Positions 1-7,266 of a DNA stretch of 24,583 nt are shown here, piece by piece; the first letter of the stretch is position 1; each line of letters opens with the position of its first letter. Origin of the DNA: CAZXPA01 sp964642485. Its GTDB lineage: Bacteria; Patescibacteriota; Patescibacteriia; UBA2591; UBA6264. The DNA lies in assembly GCA_964642485.1 (NCBI GenBank), contig CAZXPA010000004.1, forward strand, positions 1-24,583, given 5' to 3'. The notes beneath the pieces were generated by a model. It was not told where the DNA came from, ran no database searches, and worked only from the letters and a program-made list of their open reading frames with translations. The position numbers and the translations under genes are program-made.

Positions 1-44
1 GTTCAAAAGAGGAGGGGAAGTAAATTTCGTCACAAATTTGAGCA

Positions 45-80
45 CCCCCTTCTTTTCGCGCTTGCGCAAAAGGAGGGGGG
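45..80. repeat. GC-rich imperfect hairpin downstream of alr
   Basis: The C-rich arm at 45-60 pairs with the G-rich arm at 65-79 around a CTTG loop, with one bulge and one mismatch. It lies about 70 bp past the alr stop. On the alr strand it is not followed by a T-run, so it is not a standard intrinsic terminator. It could be a transcript-end stabiliser or a repeat element. The first 44 bases of the window show nothing recognisable. Confidence 0.6.
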
Positions 81-84
81 TAAA

Positions 85-147
85 GGTTTTGTTACTGAAT
101 TTTCTGCGATTTCGACAAGCTCAACCTTGAAAATGTCAGACAAAACC
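85..147. repeat. Inverted repeat ending at the alr stop
   Basis: The arms 85-104 (beginning GGTTTTGT) and 129-147 (ending ACAAAACC) are near-complementary. They enclose a loop holding TTCGACAAGCTCAA, a core resembling the dispersed TTCGACAAGCTCA palindromes I know from many bacterial genomes (recalled, not searched). The element ends one base before the alr stop codon, so it may have been inserted at, or have redefined, the 3' end of alr. Confidence 0.55.
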
Positions 148-148
148 G

Positions 149-1354
149 TTAAATATAAATCCTTGGTATTAATGGATTAATTCTAGTCACCACTTCATAA
201 TTAATGGTCTTGGTTTTATCAGCTATTTCTTCAGCCGTAATTTCTTCTTCCCCTTGTTGACCAATTAAAACCACTTCGTCTCCTGCTTTAATCTTAGTTA
301 ACTTAGTGATATCAGCCATGGTTAAATTCATACAAACCCGACCTAAAACAGGACAACGTTCTCCTTTAATTAAGACCTCTCCTCCGCCAGTCTTAACTGA
401 AGATGGGTTAGACAACTGACGATTATATCCATCCCAATAACCAATGGGTAAAACAGCCAATTTTGTCTTTTTCTTCGTCTTATAGGTCCGGTCATAACCA
501 ATATAAGTTGCTTTAGGTATTTGTTTTACTTGAATAATCCTGGTTTTCCAGGCCAAAGCTGGTTTAAGGTCAATATTTACTTTTTTTCTCTTAACTAATT
601 CTTTTGTCTCTAGTGAGGGCCAGAGCCCATACAAACTAATACCAATTCTTACTAAATTAAAAAAAGTATTTGGGTTGTTAATGGTCGAGGCTGAACAACC
701 AGCATGAGCAAAGGGAACATTTAAATCTTTTATCACTCTTTGAAATTTTTTTGTCTGCCAGTTAGTATAAGACTGGTCTTTTGATTCAGAGTCTGCATAA
801 TGGGTAAAAATCCCCCTGATATTTAAATTCGCTAATTGACCAACCTCTTTAATAAAATCAGCCGCCTTATCAGCTAAAACCCCGATACGTGAGGTCCCGG
901 TATCAATCTCGATATGAACGTTTACCTTTCTTCTTGTTCTCGGCCCTGTTTTTGAAAGAAATTTTGCTTGCTCAAGAGTATAAACTGGAAAATCAATATT
1001 TTGCTTAATTGCCTGTTTAATTTGGGGACCAGGGTCCCAAAAACTTAAAATAAAAATAGGCACTTTAACCTTTGCCTGACGAAGTTTTAAAGCCTCAGCT
1101 GAATTAATGACCCCCAGCCAATCAGCTCCGGCTCCTAGGGCTAATTTAGCTATTTCAATCATACCATGGCCATAAGCATTTGATTTTACCACGGCCATTA
1201 TTTTTACCCCGTTAGAAGTAAATTCAGATAAGTTAGAACTACCACGTTTCTGGTGCAAACTTCTAACGGGGTTTACCGTTGATCCAACTATTTTTTGAAA
1301 TTGTTTGAGATTATGTTGAATTGCTGATTTTTTAACCTCAATCCAGGTAAGCAT
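149..1354 (-). CDS. alr: Alanine racemase with an in-frame palindrome-derived insert
   Basis: This PLP-dependent alanine racemase converts L-Ala to D-Ala for peptidoglycan. The PLP-lysine strand reads KIMAVVKSNAYGHG (Lys about residue 57). The barrel continues to RIGISLYGLW, and the C-terminal beta domain carries LPIGYWDGYNR, which holds the expected catalytic Tyr region, and RVCMNLTMADI. Most homologues have Asp where this protein has Asn in the CMD motif. I chose the ATG at 1354, giving MLTWIEVKKSAIQ, over a TTG 24 bases upstream because family members begin about there and an extended -10 lies directly in front. Residues 28-50 (NPVRS...TSNGV) have no counterpart in normal Alr; they come from the palindromic element at 1207-1271. 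Removing element plus one 4-bp repeat restores GSTVKIMAVVK. The length of 401 aa is slightly long because of this insert. serS lies 52 bp upstream on the same strand. Confidence 0.95.
   Translation of the reverse strand: MLTWIEVKKSAIQHNLKQFQKIVGSTVNPVRSLHQKRGSSNLSEFTSNGVKIMAVVKSNAYGHGMIEIAKLALGAGADWLGVINSAEALKLRQAKVKVPIFILSFWDPGPQIKQAIKQNIDFPVYTLEQAKFLSKTGPRTRRKVNVHIEIDTGTSRIGVLADKAADFIKEVGQLANLNIRGIFTHYADSESKDQSYTNWQTKKFQRVIKDLNVPFAHAGCSASTINNPNTFFNLVRIGISLYGLWPSLETKELVKRKKVNIDLKPALAWKTRIIQVKQIPKATYIGYDRTYKTKKKTKLAVLPIGYWDGYNRQLSNPSSVKTGGGEVLIKGERCPVLGRVCMNLTMADITKLTKIKAGDEVVLIGQQGEEEITAEEIADKTKTINYEVVTRINPLIPRIYI
1207..1271. mobile_element. Palindromic MITE-like element inside alr (copy A)
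   Basis: This 65-bp element has perfect 13-bp terminal inverted repeats, CCCCGTTAGAAGT and ACTTCTAACGGGG. The flanks are identical 4-bp direct repeats TTTA at 1203-1206 and 1272-1275, a target-site duplication. The net insertion is 69 bp, exactly 23 codons without a stop, so alr stays in frame. Inside is a second small hairpin, ACCA-CGTTTC-TGGT. It encodes no protein of its own, so it would be non-autonomous and need a transposase elsewhere. In-frame behaviour recalls Rickettsia palindromic elements, but the terminal sequence is different. Confidence 0.85.
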
Positions 1355-1359
1355 TACGA

Positions 1360-1369
1360 CATTATAACA
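1360..1369 (-). promoter_or_regulatory. Extended -10 promoter of alr
   Basis: On the minus strand the sequence is TGTTATAATG, a match to the extended -10 TGnTATAAT. Only 6 bp separate TATAAT from the chosen ATG, so the transcript would start at or within a few bases of the start codon and be leaderless. No good -35 is visible, which fits an extended -10 promoter. The motif sits in a short array of 8-bp units (CATTATAA, CATTTTAA, CAATTAAA) covering about 1352-1391. Confidence 0.55.
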
Positions 1370-1406
1370 TTTTAACAATTAAACATTGGGACGAAAGCCC
1401 GCTGGT

Positions 1407-2789
1407 TTACTTTTTTGTAATCTTGTTAATTCCTATATATTTTTGGAGAACCTTAGGAATCTTAACTGAACCATCTTTTTGTTGATAATTCTCCAAAATA
1501 GCAATTAAGATTCGACCAATGGCAAAAGCAGTTCCATTTAAGGTATGGACAAATTCTAATTTACCCTGCTTGTGGCGAAAACGAATATTTAGTCTTCTTG
1601 CTTGAAAATCAGTACAATTAGAGGTTGAATGTGTTTCCCGATATTTATTTTGCCCAGGCAGCCAGCATTCAATATCATATTTAGAAACAGCTGGAGCACC
1701 TAAATCTCCAGTACACATTTTAACTACTCGATAAGGAATTTTTAAAACTTGGACTAATTTTTCTTCTATTGAAAGGATGAACCTGTGTTCTTCTATTGAT
1801 TTTTCTGGCAAACAAAAACTAAACATCTCCACTTTATCAAACTGATGAACCCTAAAAATTCCTTTAGTATCTTTGCCATAAGAGCCGGCCTCTCGTCTAA
1901 AACAGGTGGAAAAACCAAGATATCTCCTTGGCAAGTCTTCTTCTTTAAAAACCTCATCAGCATGCATAGTCAAAATTGATTGCTCAGAAGTGCCGACTAA
2001 ATAGAGTTTATCCTTGGGGATAAAATATGCCTCGACCTCATCGGTTGCTTCAAAGTAGCCAGTTCCTTGAGCCATTTCTTTTTTCAACATCACCGGCGGG
2101 ATAATCGGAATAAATGGCCGATTGCTAATTGTTAATTGCCTGCCCCGTAGCAAGCTTGCCTGCCCCGTAGGGAACTTATTTTCCTTCGGGGCTTTGCTTC
2201 GGGGTTGATTGTTGATTGCTTTTTTTGTATTTTCAGAATTTCTTAAAAAGTCAAAAGCAAATTGGACTATGGCGCATTCTAAAAGTGCTGCTTCATTTTT
2301 TAAATAACTAAATCGGGCCCCAGAAACTTTGCTAGCTCGCTCAACATCAATTAAATCAAGGTCTTGGCCAATCTCTAAGTGATCTTTGGGCTTGAAACTA
2401 AATTTAGGGATTTTATCCCAAGGTGATAGAACTTCATTTTCAGATTCATCTTTACCAATTTTAACGTCAGGTAAAGCTGGATTAGGGATTAAAAGCATTA
2501 TTTTATTAAAATCTGATTCAAGTTTATTTAATCCCGCGTCCATTTTTTCTATTCTTTCAACCAACTGCTTAGCTTTAGTAATTAACCTTTGTTTTTCTTC
2601 ACTCTTTAACCCAGCTACTTTTTTAGAAATCTTATTCTGTTCAGCTCTTAATTCTTCTAACCCCTTGATTGTCTTTCGTCTCTCTTGGTCTATTTTTAAA
2701 AGTCGGTCTATATCAACCTCAACTTGTTTATCCTGACAAGCTTTTTTTATTTTTTCTGGATTGTTTCTAATTACTTTAATATCCAGCAT
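1407..2789 (-). CDS. serS: Seryl-tRNA synthetase with an in-frame repeat-derived insert
   Basis: This class II synthetase charges tRNA-Ser. Residues 1-105 form the two-helix coiled-coil tRNA-binding arm. The catalytic core shows IPIIPPVMLKKEMAQGTGYF, then VGTSEQ, motif 2 around CFRREAGSYGKDTKGIFRVHQF, and motif 3 ending in NGTAFAIGRILIAILENYQ. The usual length is about 420-430 aa; this one is 460. The excess is explained by residues about 186-224, inserted between the helix ending in FDFLRNS and the strand FIPIIPP. That stretch is encoded by a GC-rich palindrome embedded in 7-bp repeats. The reading frame is intact through the insert, so the enzyme is probably functional. ATG at 2789 gives the standard MLDIKVIRNNPE start. 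No Shine-Dalgarno sequence is visible. Confidence 0.96.
   Translation of the reverse strand: MLDIKVIRNNPEKIKKACQDKQVEVDIDRLLKIDQERRKTIKGLEELRAEQNKISKKVAGLKSEEKQRLITKAKQLVERIEKMDAGLNKLESDFNKIMLLIPNPALPDVKIGKDESENEVLSPWDKIPKFSFKPKDHLEIGQDLDLIDVERASKVSGARFSYLKNEAALLECAIVQFAFDFLRNSENTKKAINNQPRSKAPKENKFPTGQASLLRGRQLTISNRPFIPIIPPVMLKKEMAQGTGYFEATDEVEAYFIPKDKLYLVGTSEQSILTMHADEVFKEEDLPRRYLGFSTCFRREAGSYGKDTKGIFRVHQFDKVEMFSFCLPEKSIEEHRFILSIEEKLVQVLKIPYRVVKMCTGDLGAPAVSKYDIECWLPGQNKYRETHSTSNCTDFQARRLNIRFRHKQGKLEFVHTLNGTAFAIGRILIAILENYQQKDGSVKIPKVLQKYIGINKITKK
2118..2218. repeat. Composite 7-mer and GC-palindrome insert in serS
   Basis: Left flank: 7-bp units CCGATTG, CTAATTG, TTAATTG (2118-2138). Right flank: two TTGATTG units (2205-2218). 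Between them lies a 66-bp GC-rich core. It contains CCTGCCCCGTAG twice (2139-2150 and 2159-2170) and CTTCGGGG twice (2184-2191 and 2197-2204). These can form two nested imperfect stems, with TTCCTTCGGGGC pairing with GCCCCGTAGGGAA as the inner one. The block has no stop in the serS frame and adds roughly 37-39 residues. Its unit sequences match intergenic arrays elsewhere in the window, so it looks like intergenic-type repeat DNA tolerated in an essential gene. Confidence 0.75.
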
Positions 2790-2810
2790 AAAGCGCTTCG
2801 CTTAATAATT

Positions 2811-2925
2811 CGAATCTACGAATATATGCGAATGCTGCAAATAGTATGCGAATAGCGCACTACGAATGCGCACATGCGAATTACTATTTTCTTATTCGTT
2901 GTATTCGAATGCATTTGTAGATTCG
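2811..2925. repeat. CGAAT-rich palindromic region between lysS and serS
   Basis: The 157-bp intergenic region contains CGAAT at 2811, 2819, 2829, 2849, 2863, 2877 and 2906, and the inverted form ATTCG at 2894, 2903 and 2921. Its outer ends are inverted copies: CGAATCTACGAATATATGC at 2811-2829 against GCATTTGTAGATTCG at 2911-2925. A long imperfect hairpin is therefore possible. No T-run follows, no gene is visible, and I see no clear serS promoter here. Confidence 0.6.
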
Positions 2926-2946
2926 CGTTACTATCCTTTTTAGCTT

Positions 2947-4407
2947 TTACTTTCCCTTTGGTCTCATCGCAGGAAAGAGTATCACTTCTTTAATATTATG
3001 AGTATTAGTTAAAAGACAAACCAAGCGATCAATGCCAATCCCCTCACCGGCAGTTGGCGGCATACCATATTTTAGAGCAGTTAAAAAGTCTTGGTCAAAT
3101 GGCTGGGCTTCTTGATCTCCCTTATTTAACAGCTTTTGTTGCTCTTTAAACCTTCTCTCTTGTTCAAAGGGGTCATTTAATTCAGTAAAACCATTACAAA
3201 TTTCTAAGCCAGCAACTATTAGTTGAAATCTTTCCACGTATTCAGGCTTTCCTGGCATTTGTTTAGCTAAGGGCGAAAGTTCAATTGGGTGATTAATTAA
3301 AAAGGCCGGATTTACAATTTTTGGTCTAACAATTTCCTTGTAAATTTCATCAATTATTTTCCCCCAGCCCCAGGTTTTGTCTATTTCTAATTCTAAGCTT
3401 CTGGCCTTTTGAGTCAATTTTTTTAAGTCCTTTTCTTTCTCAATATCAATCCCCGTATAATTAAGTAGGGTTTCTTTAAAATCAAGCCGGGGGTAAGGAG
3501 ATTTAAAATTAATTTTCTTCCCCTGATAATTAATGGTTAATTTCCCAGCAACATTCTTGAGTAGATTTTCCATCAACTTTTCGGTCAACTCCATTAGATC
3601 ATTGTAATCAGCATAAGCCTGGTAAAATTCGACTTGAGTAAACTCTGGGTTATGAGCCCAATCAATACCTTCGTTCCGAAAGCAACGAGAAATCTCATAG
3701 ACCCTTTCCATCCCACTAATAATCAATCTTTTAAGATAAAGCTCAGGAGCAATTCTTAAATACAAATCCATGTTAAGGGCTTGATGATGAGTAACAAAAG
3801 GTCTGGCGGCAGCTCCACCAGCCAGAGGCTGTAAGACTGGTGTTTCTACTTCAATATAACCATGACTATCAAAAAACTTTCTAATCAACTTAATAATCTG
3901 GCTTCTTTTAATAAAAATATCTTTGACCTCTTTATTAGCTAAAAGATCAAGGTAGCGCTGACGAAAACGAGTCTCTATATCAGTTAAGCCATGCCATTTT
4001 TCTGGTAAAGGCAGAATCGTTTTAGTTAGTAAGCGCCAAAATATTACCCGAAGAGTCTTCTCTCCTTTCTTGGTTTTAAAAAGCTGACCCCTGACTTCTA
4101 AAAAATCCCCTAAATCAACATTTTTAACAAAAAATTGATATTGCTCCTGGCCTAAATCCTCTTCTCTAAAATAAATCTGGAACCTTGCTGTTCCATCTTC
4201 TAAATGAGCAAAACAAACCTTGCCATGTAATCTAATCAAAACCAAACGACCAGCTAAAACTACTTTTGCTTTTTTCTTGGTTATTTGATCAAATTTAGAA
4301 TTAACTTCCTGACAAGTATAAGAGCGATCAGATCTTGCTGGGTAAGCATCAATCTGACGGGCTTTTATTTGTTTGAGCTTTTTAATTCTGTCTTTTTCTT
4401 CACTCAT
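2947..4407 (-). CDS. lysS: Lysyl-tRNA synthetase, class II
   Basis: This enzyme charges tRNA-Lys. An N-terminal OB-fold anticodon-binding domain (about residues 45-150, including VVLAGRLVLIRLHGKVCFAHL) precedes the class II core. Motif 1 lies near FFDSHGYIEVETPVLQPLAGGAAARPF, motif 2 is RCFRNEGIDWAHNPEFTQVEF, and motif 3 is GEGIGIDRLVCLLTN near the C-terminus. At 486 aa it is typical for the bacterial class II family. The ATG at 4407 is supported by the position of the start of the charged N-terminal helix and by an extended -10 six bases upstream. A terminator separates it from greA, so it probably has its own promoter. serS lies 157 bp downstream on the same strand. Confidence 0.96.
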   Translation of the reverse strand: MSEEKDRIKKLKQIKARQIDAYPARSDRSYTCQEVNSKFDQITKKKAKVVLAGRLVLIRLHGKVCFAHLEDGTARFQIYFREEDLGQEQYQFFVKNVDLGDFLEVRGQLFKTKKGEKTLRVIFWRLLTKTILPLPEKWHGLTDIETRFRQRYLDLLANKEVKDIFIKRSQIIKLIRKFFDSHGYIEVETPVLQPLAGGAAARPFVTHHQALNMDLYLRIAPELYLKRLIISGMERVYEISRCFRNEGIDWAHNPEFTQVEFYQAYADYNDLMELTEKLMENLLKNVAGKLTINYQGKKINFKSPYPRLDFKETLLNYTGIDIEKEKDLKKLTQKARSLELEIDKTWGWGKIIDEIYKEIVRPKIVNPAFLINHPIELSPLAKQMPGKPEYVERFQLIVAGLEICNGFTELNDPFEQERRFKEQQKLLNKGDQEAQPFDQDFLTALKYGMPPTAGEGIGIDRLVCLLTNTHNIKEVILFPAMRPKGK

Positions 4408-4412
4408 GGCCT

Positions 4413-4422
4413 CATTTTAACA
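4413..4422 (-). promoter_or_regulatory. Extended -10 promoter of lysS
   Basis: The minus strand reads TGTTAAAATG, and its TAAAAT ends 6 bp before the lysS ATG. Spacing and sequence match the alr element almost exactly. It lies just beyond the greA terminator, where a new promoter is expected. A leaderless transcript is inferred; a GAGG next to the ATG is too close to act as a normal ribosome binding site. Confidence 0.5.
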
Positions 4423-4427
4423 ATTTC

Positions 4428-4464
4428 AAAAAATAACCACAAGGCCTTTAAAGGTCTTGTGGTT
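4428..4464 (-). terminator. Intrinsic terminator after greA
   Basis: The arms AACCACAAG.CCTTT and AAAGG.CTTGTGGTT form a near-perfect stem (4435-4464). On the minus strand it is followed by a run of six T (complement of A at 4428-4433). It lies 13 bp past the greA stop and before lysS, so it separates the two transcripts. Confidence 0.85.
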
Positions 4465-4477
4465 AGCTAAAATAAAA

Positions 4478-4930
4478 TTACTCAATCTCAACAATCTCTG
4501 CGTCTATTTGACCCTGAGGGGTTTTAATTGTTACTCTTTCATTAACATTTCTGTCTAATAATGCTTCCCCTATGGGTGACTGATAAGAAATACGATTATT
4601 GGCTGGGTCCGCTCCCTCAGCCCCAGTAATAGTAAATGTTTTTATATCATTCTTAATTTTAAGTTTAACTCTTGAGCCAATCCCAATCTTATCACTGTCC
4701 TTTTTAATGTCAACGGTTTCAGCGCTTCTTAATAGATTTCTTAACCTCTGTGTCTCACTTTGAACCCAGGCCAATTCTTCTTTAGCGGCTGTATTCTCTG
4801 AATTTTCGCTTAAATCACCGAATTCTTGAGCCGCTCGAATCCGGTCTGCAATTTGAGGTTTTTTCCCCTCAAGTTCAGCTACTTCTTTTTCAATTCTTAA
4901 TCGGCCGGCAGGTGTTAGAAAATTAGGCAT
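4478..4930 (-). CDS. greA: Transcription elongation factor GreA
   Basis: GreA binds in the secondary channel of RNA polymerase and stimulates cleavage of backtracked RNA. The N-terminal coiled coil (residues 1-75) carries the tip motif FGDLSENSEN with the acidic residues that coordinate the catalytic metal. The C-terminal FKBP-like domain includes SRVKLKIKND and the family signature region ISYQSPIGEALL. At 150 aa it is slightly shorter than the usual 158. ATG at 4930 gives MPNFLTPAGRLRIEKEV, the expected family N-terminus. It is bounded by a terminator on each side and so is probably monocistronic. An AT-rich TTTATTAT upstream could be part of its promoter. Confidence 0.96.
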   Translation of the reverse strand: MPNFLTPAGRLRIEKEVAELEGKKPQIADRIRAAQEFGDLSENSENTAAKEELAWVQSETQRLRNLLRSAETVDIKKDSDKIGIGSRVKLKIKNDIKTFTITGAEGADPANNRISYQSPIGEALLDRNVNERVTIKTPQGQIDAEIVEIE

Positions 4931-4968
4931 AATGTTTTTGAAAAAAATAATAAATTAGCCCATTAACG

Positions 4969-4987
4969 AAAAAAATGCCCTGGGCAT
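4969..4987 (-). terminator. Intrinsic terminator ending the mreC-mreD-mrdA transcript
   Basis: On the minus strand ATGCC-CAG-GGCAT is followed directly by seven T (complement of 4969-4975). The stem is short (5 bp with a 3-base loop) but the T-run is clear. It is 180 bp beyond the mrdA stop; a palindromic element inserted at 5047-5127 accounts for 85 bp of that distance. Confidence 0.65.
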
Positions 4988-5046
4988 AAAAATCAAATTG
5001 TTATTATTGGTTTTTAATATATTATCAAAAAAAGCAGAAAAGTCAA

Positions 5047-5127
5047 CCCCGTTAGAGATTTCTTTTAAAAAAGAATCTACTCAATTTAGTCACTTCAGTC
5101 TCATTATATCAATAATCTCTAACGGGG
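5047..5127. mobile_element. Palindromic MITE-like element downstream of mrdA (copy B)
   Basis: This 81-bp element has perfect 14-bp terminal inverted repeats, CCCCGTTAGAGATT and AATCTCTAACGGGG, flanked by the 4-bp direct repeat TCAA at 5043-5046 and 5128-5131. The centre is AT-rich and unrelated to copy A beyond the ends. It sits in untranslated sequence between the mrdA stop and the operon terminator. As RNA it would form a strong stem. Confidence 0.85.
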
Positions 5128-5165
5128 TCAACAACGAGCTGTGGAAAACTTTTTATTTTGTAATC

Positions 5166-7118
5166 TCACTCAATCGCTTCTGCTCCCCGCGTTTCGAACA
5201 AAAATGACAAAATCTCAACTGCGGCTGGAACAGCTGCTTCTGATCCCTCACCACCATTTTCGATTAGAACAGTTAGAACAATCTCGGGGTTTTGATAAGG
5301 AGCAAAACCGGTAAACCAGGCATGGGGCTTTTTTCCTCCACCGACCTGAGCTGTCCCTGTTTTACCAGCTATCTCAATTCCTAGATTAGCTAATTTTCTC
5401 GCGCTCCCTTTAGTCACAGCTGCTCGCAAACCTTTTTTGATTAGATTTAAATCTTCTAAATCAATAAAATCTTCTCTAATAACTTTCTGAGGCGCCTTCC
5501 TCTTCTGACTGGTTTCTGGATCATTGATTTCCCTAACTAAATGGGGTTGAAAAAGTATCCCCCCGTTAGCAATTGCTGCTGTGTAATTAGCCACCTGAAG
5601 AGGGGTAACTAAAATATCTCCCTGGCCAATTGACAAATGATATGTATCTCCAATATACCAGCGCTCGTTTTTTTCTTGCTCTTTCCATTCTGGGGTGGCT
5701 AAAAGCCCCTGGCCTTCGCCCGGTAAATCAATGCCTGTCTGCTTGGTTAAACCAAAAAGACGAGCATACTGATTAATTCCTTCTGCCCCCAACCCCTTAA
5801 AATCACCATAACCACCACCAATATAATAGAAAAAGGTATTAACTGACTCAGCTAAGGCTTTAACCAAATTTGTTGCTCCGTGCCCGCCTGGCTTCCAATC
5901 AGCAAAAAACCATTGGCCAACCTTTATTCCTCCCTGGGAGAAAATTAAGGTTGTTTTATTAATAATCCCTTCGGTTAAAGCTCCCGCAGCAATTACTGGC
6001 TTGATCGCTGATCCTGAAGGATATTCACCAGCAATGGCTCGGAAGAACAAGGGCTTATTAGGATCAACTAAATAATCCTCTGACGTTCCTCTAATAAACA
6101 AATTATTGTCATAACTTGGCCAAGAAAAAATAGATAAAACCCCCCCTGTTCGAGGGTCTAAAACAACAATTGCTCCAGCCTGGCTATTGTTTATTTTCAG
6201 GTATTTAATCAAAACCTCAGCAACCTTTTTTTGTAAATCCAGATCAAGGGAAAGAATTAAGTCCTGGCCTGTTTTGGGTAATTGTTGGGAAACAACTCTT
6301 TCTTCTTTACCAAAAGAATTAACTTCAATTCTTTTTTGACCATCCTTACCTTTTAATAAGTCTTCGTAATATAATTCCAGGCCTGTTTTACCGATTGAAT
6401 CAGTCATTAAATAATCTGGATATTGGTCTAACTCTTCTGGGTCTAAACTGCCAACATAGCCCAGAATATGTGAAAGATTTTGTCCTTGTAGATATTCGCG
6501 CTCAGCTTCAACTTTTAAACAGATACCCGGCAATTTATCTAGTTTTAGCTCTAATCTCATAGCTGTTTGATAATCTAGGCCTTTTTTTATCTTTACCTCT
6601 TGGTAAGAATATGGCAATAGATTTTGAAATATTTCCTTAATCTTTTCAAAATCTTTTAAATAATCATCCTGGAGCCCAGAGGCCATCTTTAAAAGAGAAA
6701 AAAGTTCTTGTAAAACTTTATCCTTTTCTTCTTTATCTTTTGGCAAATCACCAGGAATAACAACTAAAGAAAAGCCCGGTCTATTTTTAACTAAAGATCG
6801 AAAGTAGCGGTCATAAATCAATCCCCGATCAGCTTTAGTGGCTAAAATACGAACCCTGTTTCCTTCAGCTATATTTCTATAATCTTCTCCTTTAATAGCC
6901 TGCAACCAGTAAAGGCGGGCGAGGATTATTAAAATCATTAAGAGTATAAGGATAAATAAAATATAAACCCTCCCTCTTTTTATTGGCGGGACCATCATCC
7001 CGGTGTCTGACTCTCCCTCTGGTAAATAATCACCCTCATAAGAGCGCTGAGAAAAGTTTGAGAGCTTCTTGCCTTTAAGGCTTTTATCTTGTAATTGAAC
7101 ATCAAAAAGGTTGGCCAT
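5166..7118 (-). CDS. mrdA: Penicillin-binding protein 2 (elongation transpeptidase)
   Basis: This class B PBP cross-links peptidoglycan during cell elongation. A cytoplasmic tail of about 50 residues precedes one membrane segment (51-70). A dimerisation/pedestal domain follows, starting near ADRGLIYDRY. The transpeptidase domain has all three active-site motifs: SAIK (Ser370, Lys373), SVN (425-427) and KTGTA (586-590). At 650 aa it is normal for PBP2. It follows mreC and mreD, the usual elongation cluster; rodA and mreB are not in the window. ATG at 7118 gives the Met before the cytoplasmic tail, and no ribosome binding site is evident. The gap from mreD was about 36 bp before the element at 7187-7266 inserted. 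Confidence 0.95.
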   Translation of the reverse strand: MANLFDVQLQDKSLKGKKLSNFSQRSYEGDYLPEGESDTGMMVPPIKRGRVYILFILILLMILIILARLYWLQAIKGEDYRNIAEGNRVRILATKADRGLIYDRYFRSLVKNRPGFSLVVIPGDLPKDKEEKDKVLQELFSLLKMASGLQDDYLKDFEKIKEIFQNLLPYSYQEVKIKKGLDYQTAMRLELKLDKLPGICLKVEAEREYLQGQNLSHILGYVGSLDPEELDQYPDYLMTDSIGKTGLELYYEDLLKGKDGQKRIEVNSFGKEERVVSQQLPKTGQDLILSLDLDLQKKVAEVLIKYLKINNSQAGAIVVLDPRTGGVLSIFSWPSYDNNLFIRGTSEDYLVDPNKPLFFRAIAGEYPSGSAIKPVIAAGALTEGIINKTTLIFSQGGIKVGQWFFADWKPGGHGATNLVKALAESVNTFFYYIGGGYGDFKGLGAEGINQYARLFGLTKQTGIDLPGEGQGLLATPEWKEQEKNERWYIGDTYHLSIGQGDILVTPLQVANYTAAIANGGILFQPHLVREINDPETSQKRKAPQKVIREDFIDLEDLNLIKKGLRAAVTKGSARKLANLGIEIAGKTGTAQVGGGKKPHAWFTGFAPYQNPEIVLTVLIENGGEGSEAAVPAAVEILSFLFETRGAEAIE

Positions 7119-7154
7119 AGGTCATCTTAATATTTTAGCATTAATTGACTATCA

Positions 7155-7182
7155 CTATACTCTTTTATATCGAGTAATTAAT
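7155..7182 (-). other. Displaced original 3' end of mreD
   Basis: If the element at 7187-7266 and one TTAA copy are removed, the mreD frame continues through this segment as SFWIIKLITRYKRV and stops at TAG (7155-7157). These codons are now outside the gene because the element supplies an earlier stop. This is a reconstruction from the sequence and relies only on the 4-bp duplication. Confidence 0.7.
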
Positions 7183-7186
7183 TTAA

Positions 7187-7266
7187 ACCCGTTAGAAAGT
7201 AGTTATTCAAATTTTTGTCATAAACTATGGTGTCCTATAGTCCGCAAAACGAGCTTTCTAACGAGG
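7187..7266. mobile_element. Palindromic MITE-like element in the 3' end of mreD (copy C)
   Basis: This 80-bp element has ends ACCCGTTAGAAAG and CTTTCTAACGAGG (11 of 13 paired), flanked by the 4-bp direct repeat TTAA at 7183-7186 and 7267-7270. The mreD frame enters it as NLVRKL, parallel to NPVRS in alr, and meets a TGA inside the element at 7218-7220. End decay suggests an older insertion than copies A and B. Confidence 0.82.

Noticed and set aside
1384..1406. Terminator between serS and alr
   Set aside because: The minus strand has AGCGGGCTTT, which looks like half of a terminator and also occurs at 23561-23570, but no complementary arm is present.
5563..5580. Another copy of the CCCCGTTAG element in mrdA
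   Set aside because: CCCCCCGTTAGCAATTG lacks the AGA end, has no partner arm, and encodes the normal PBP2 sequence NGGIL.
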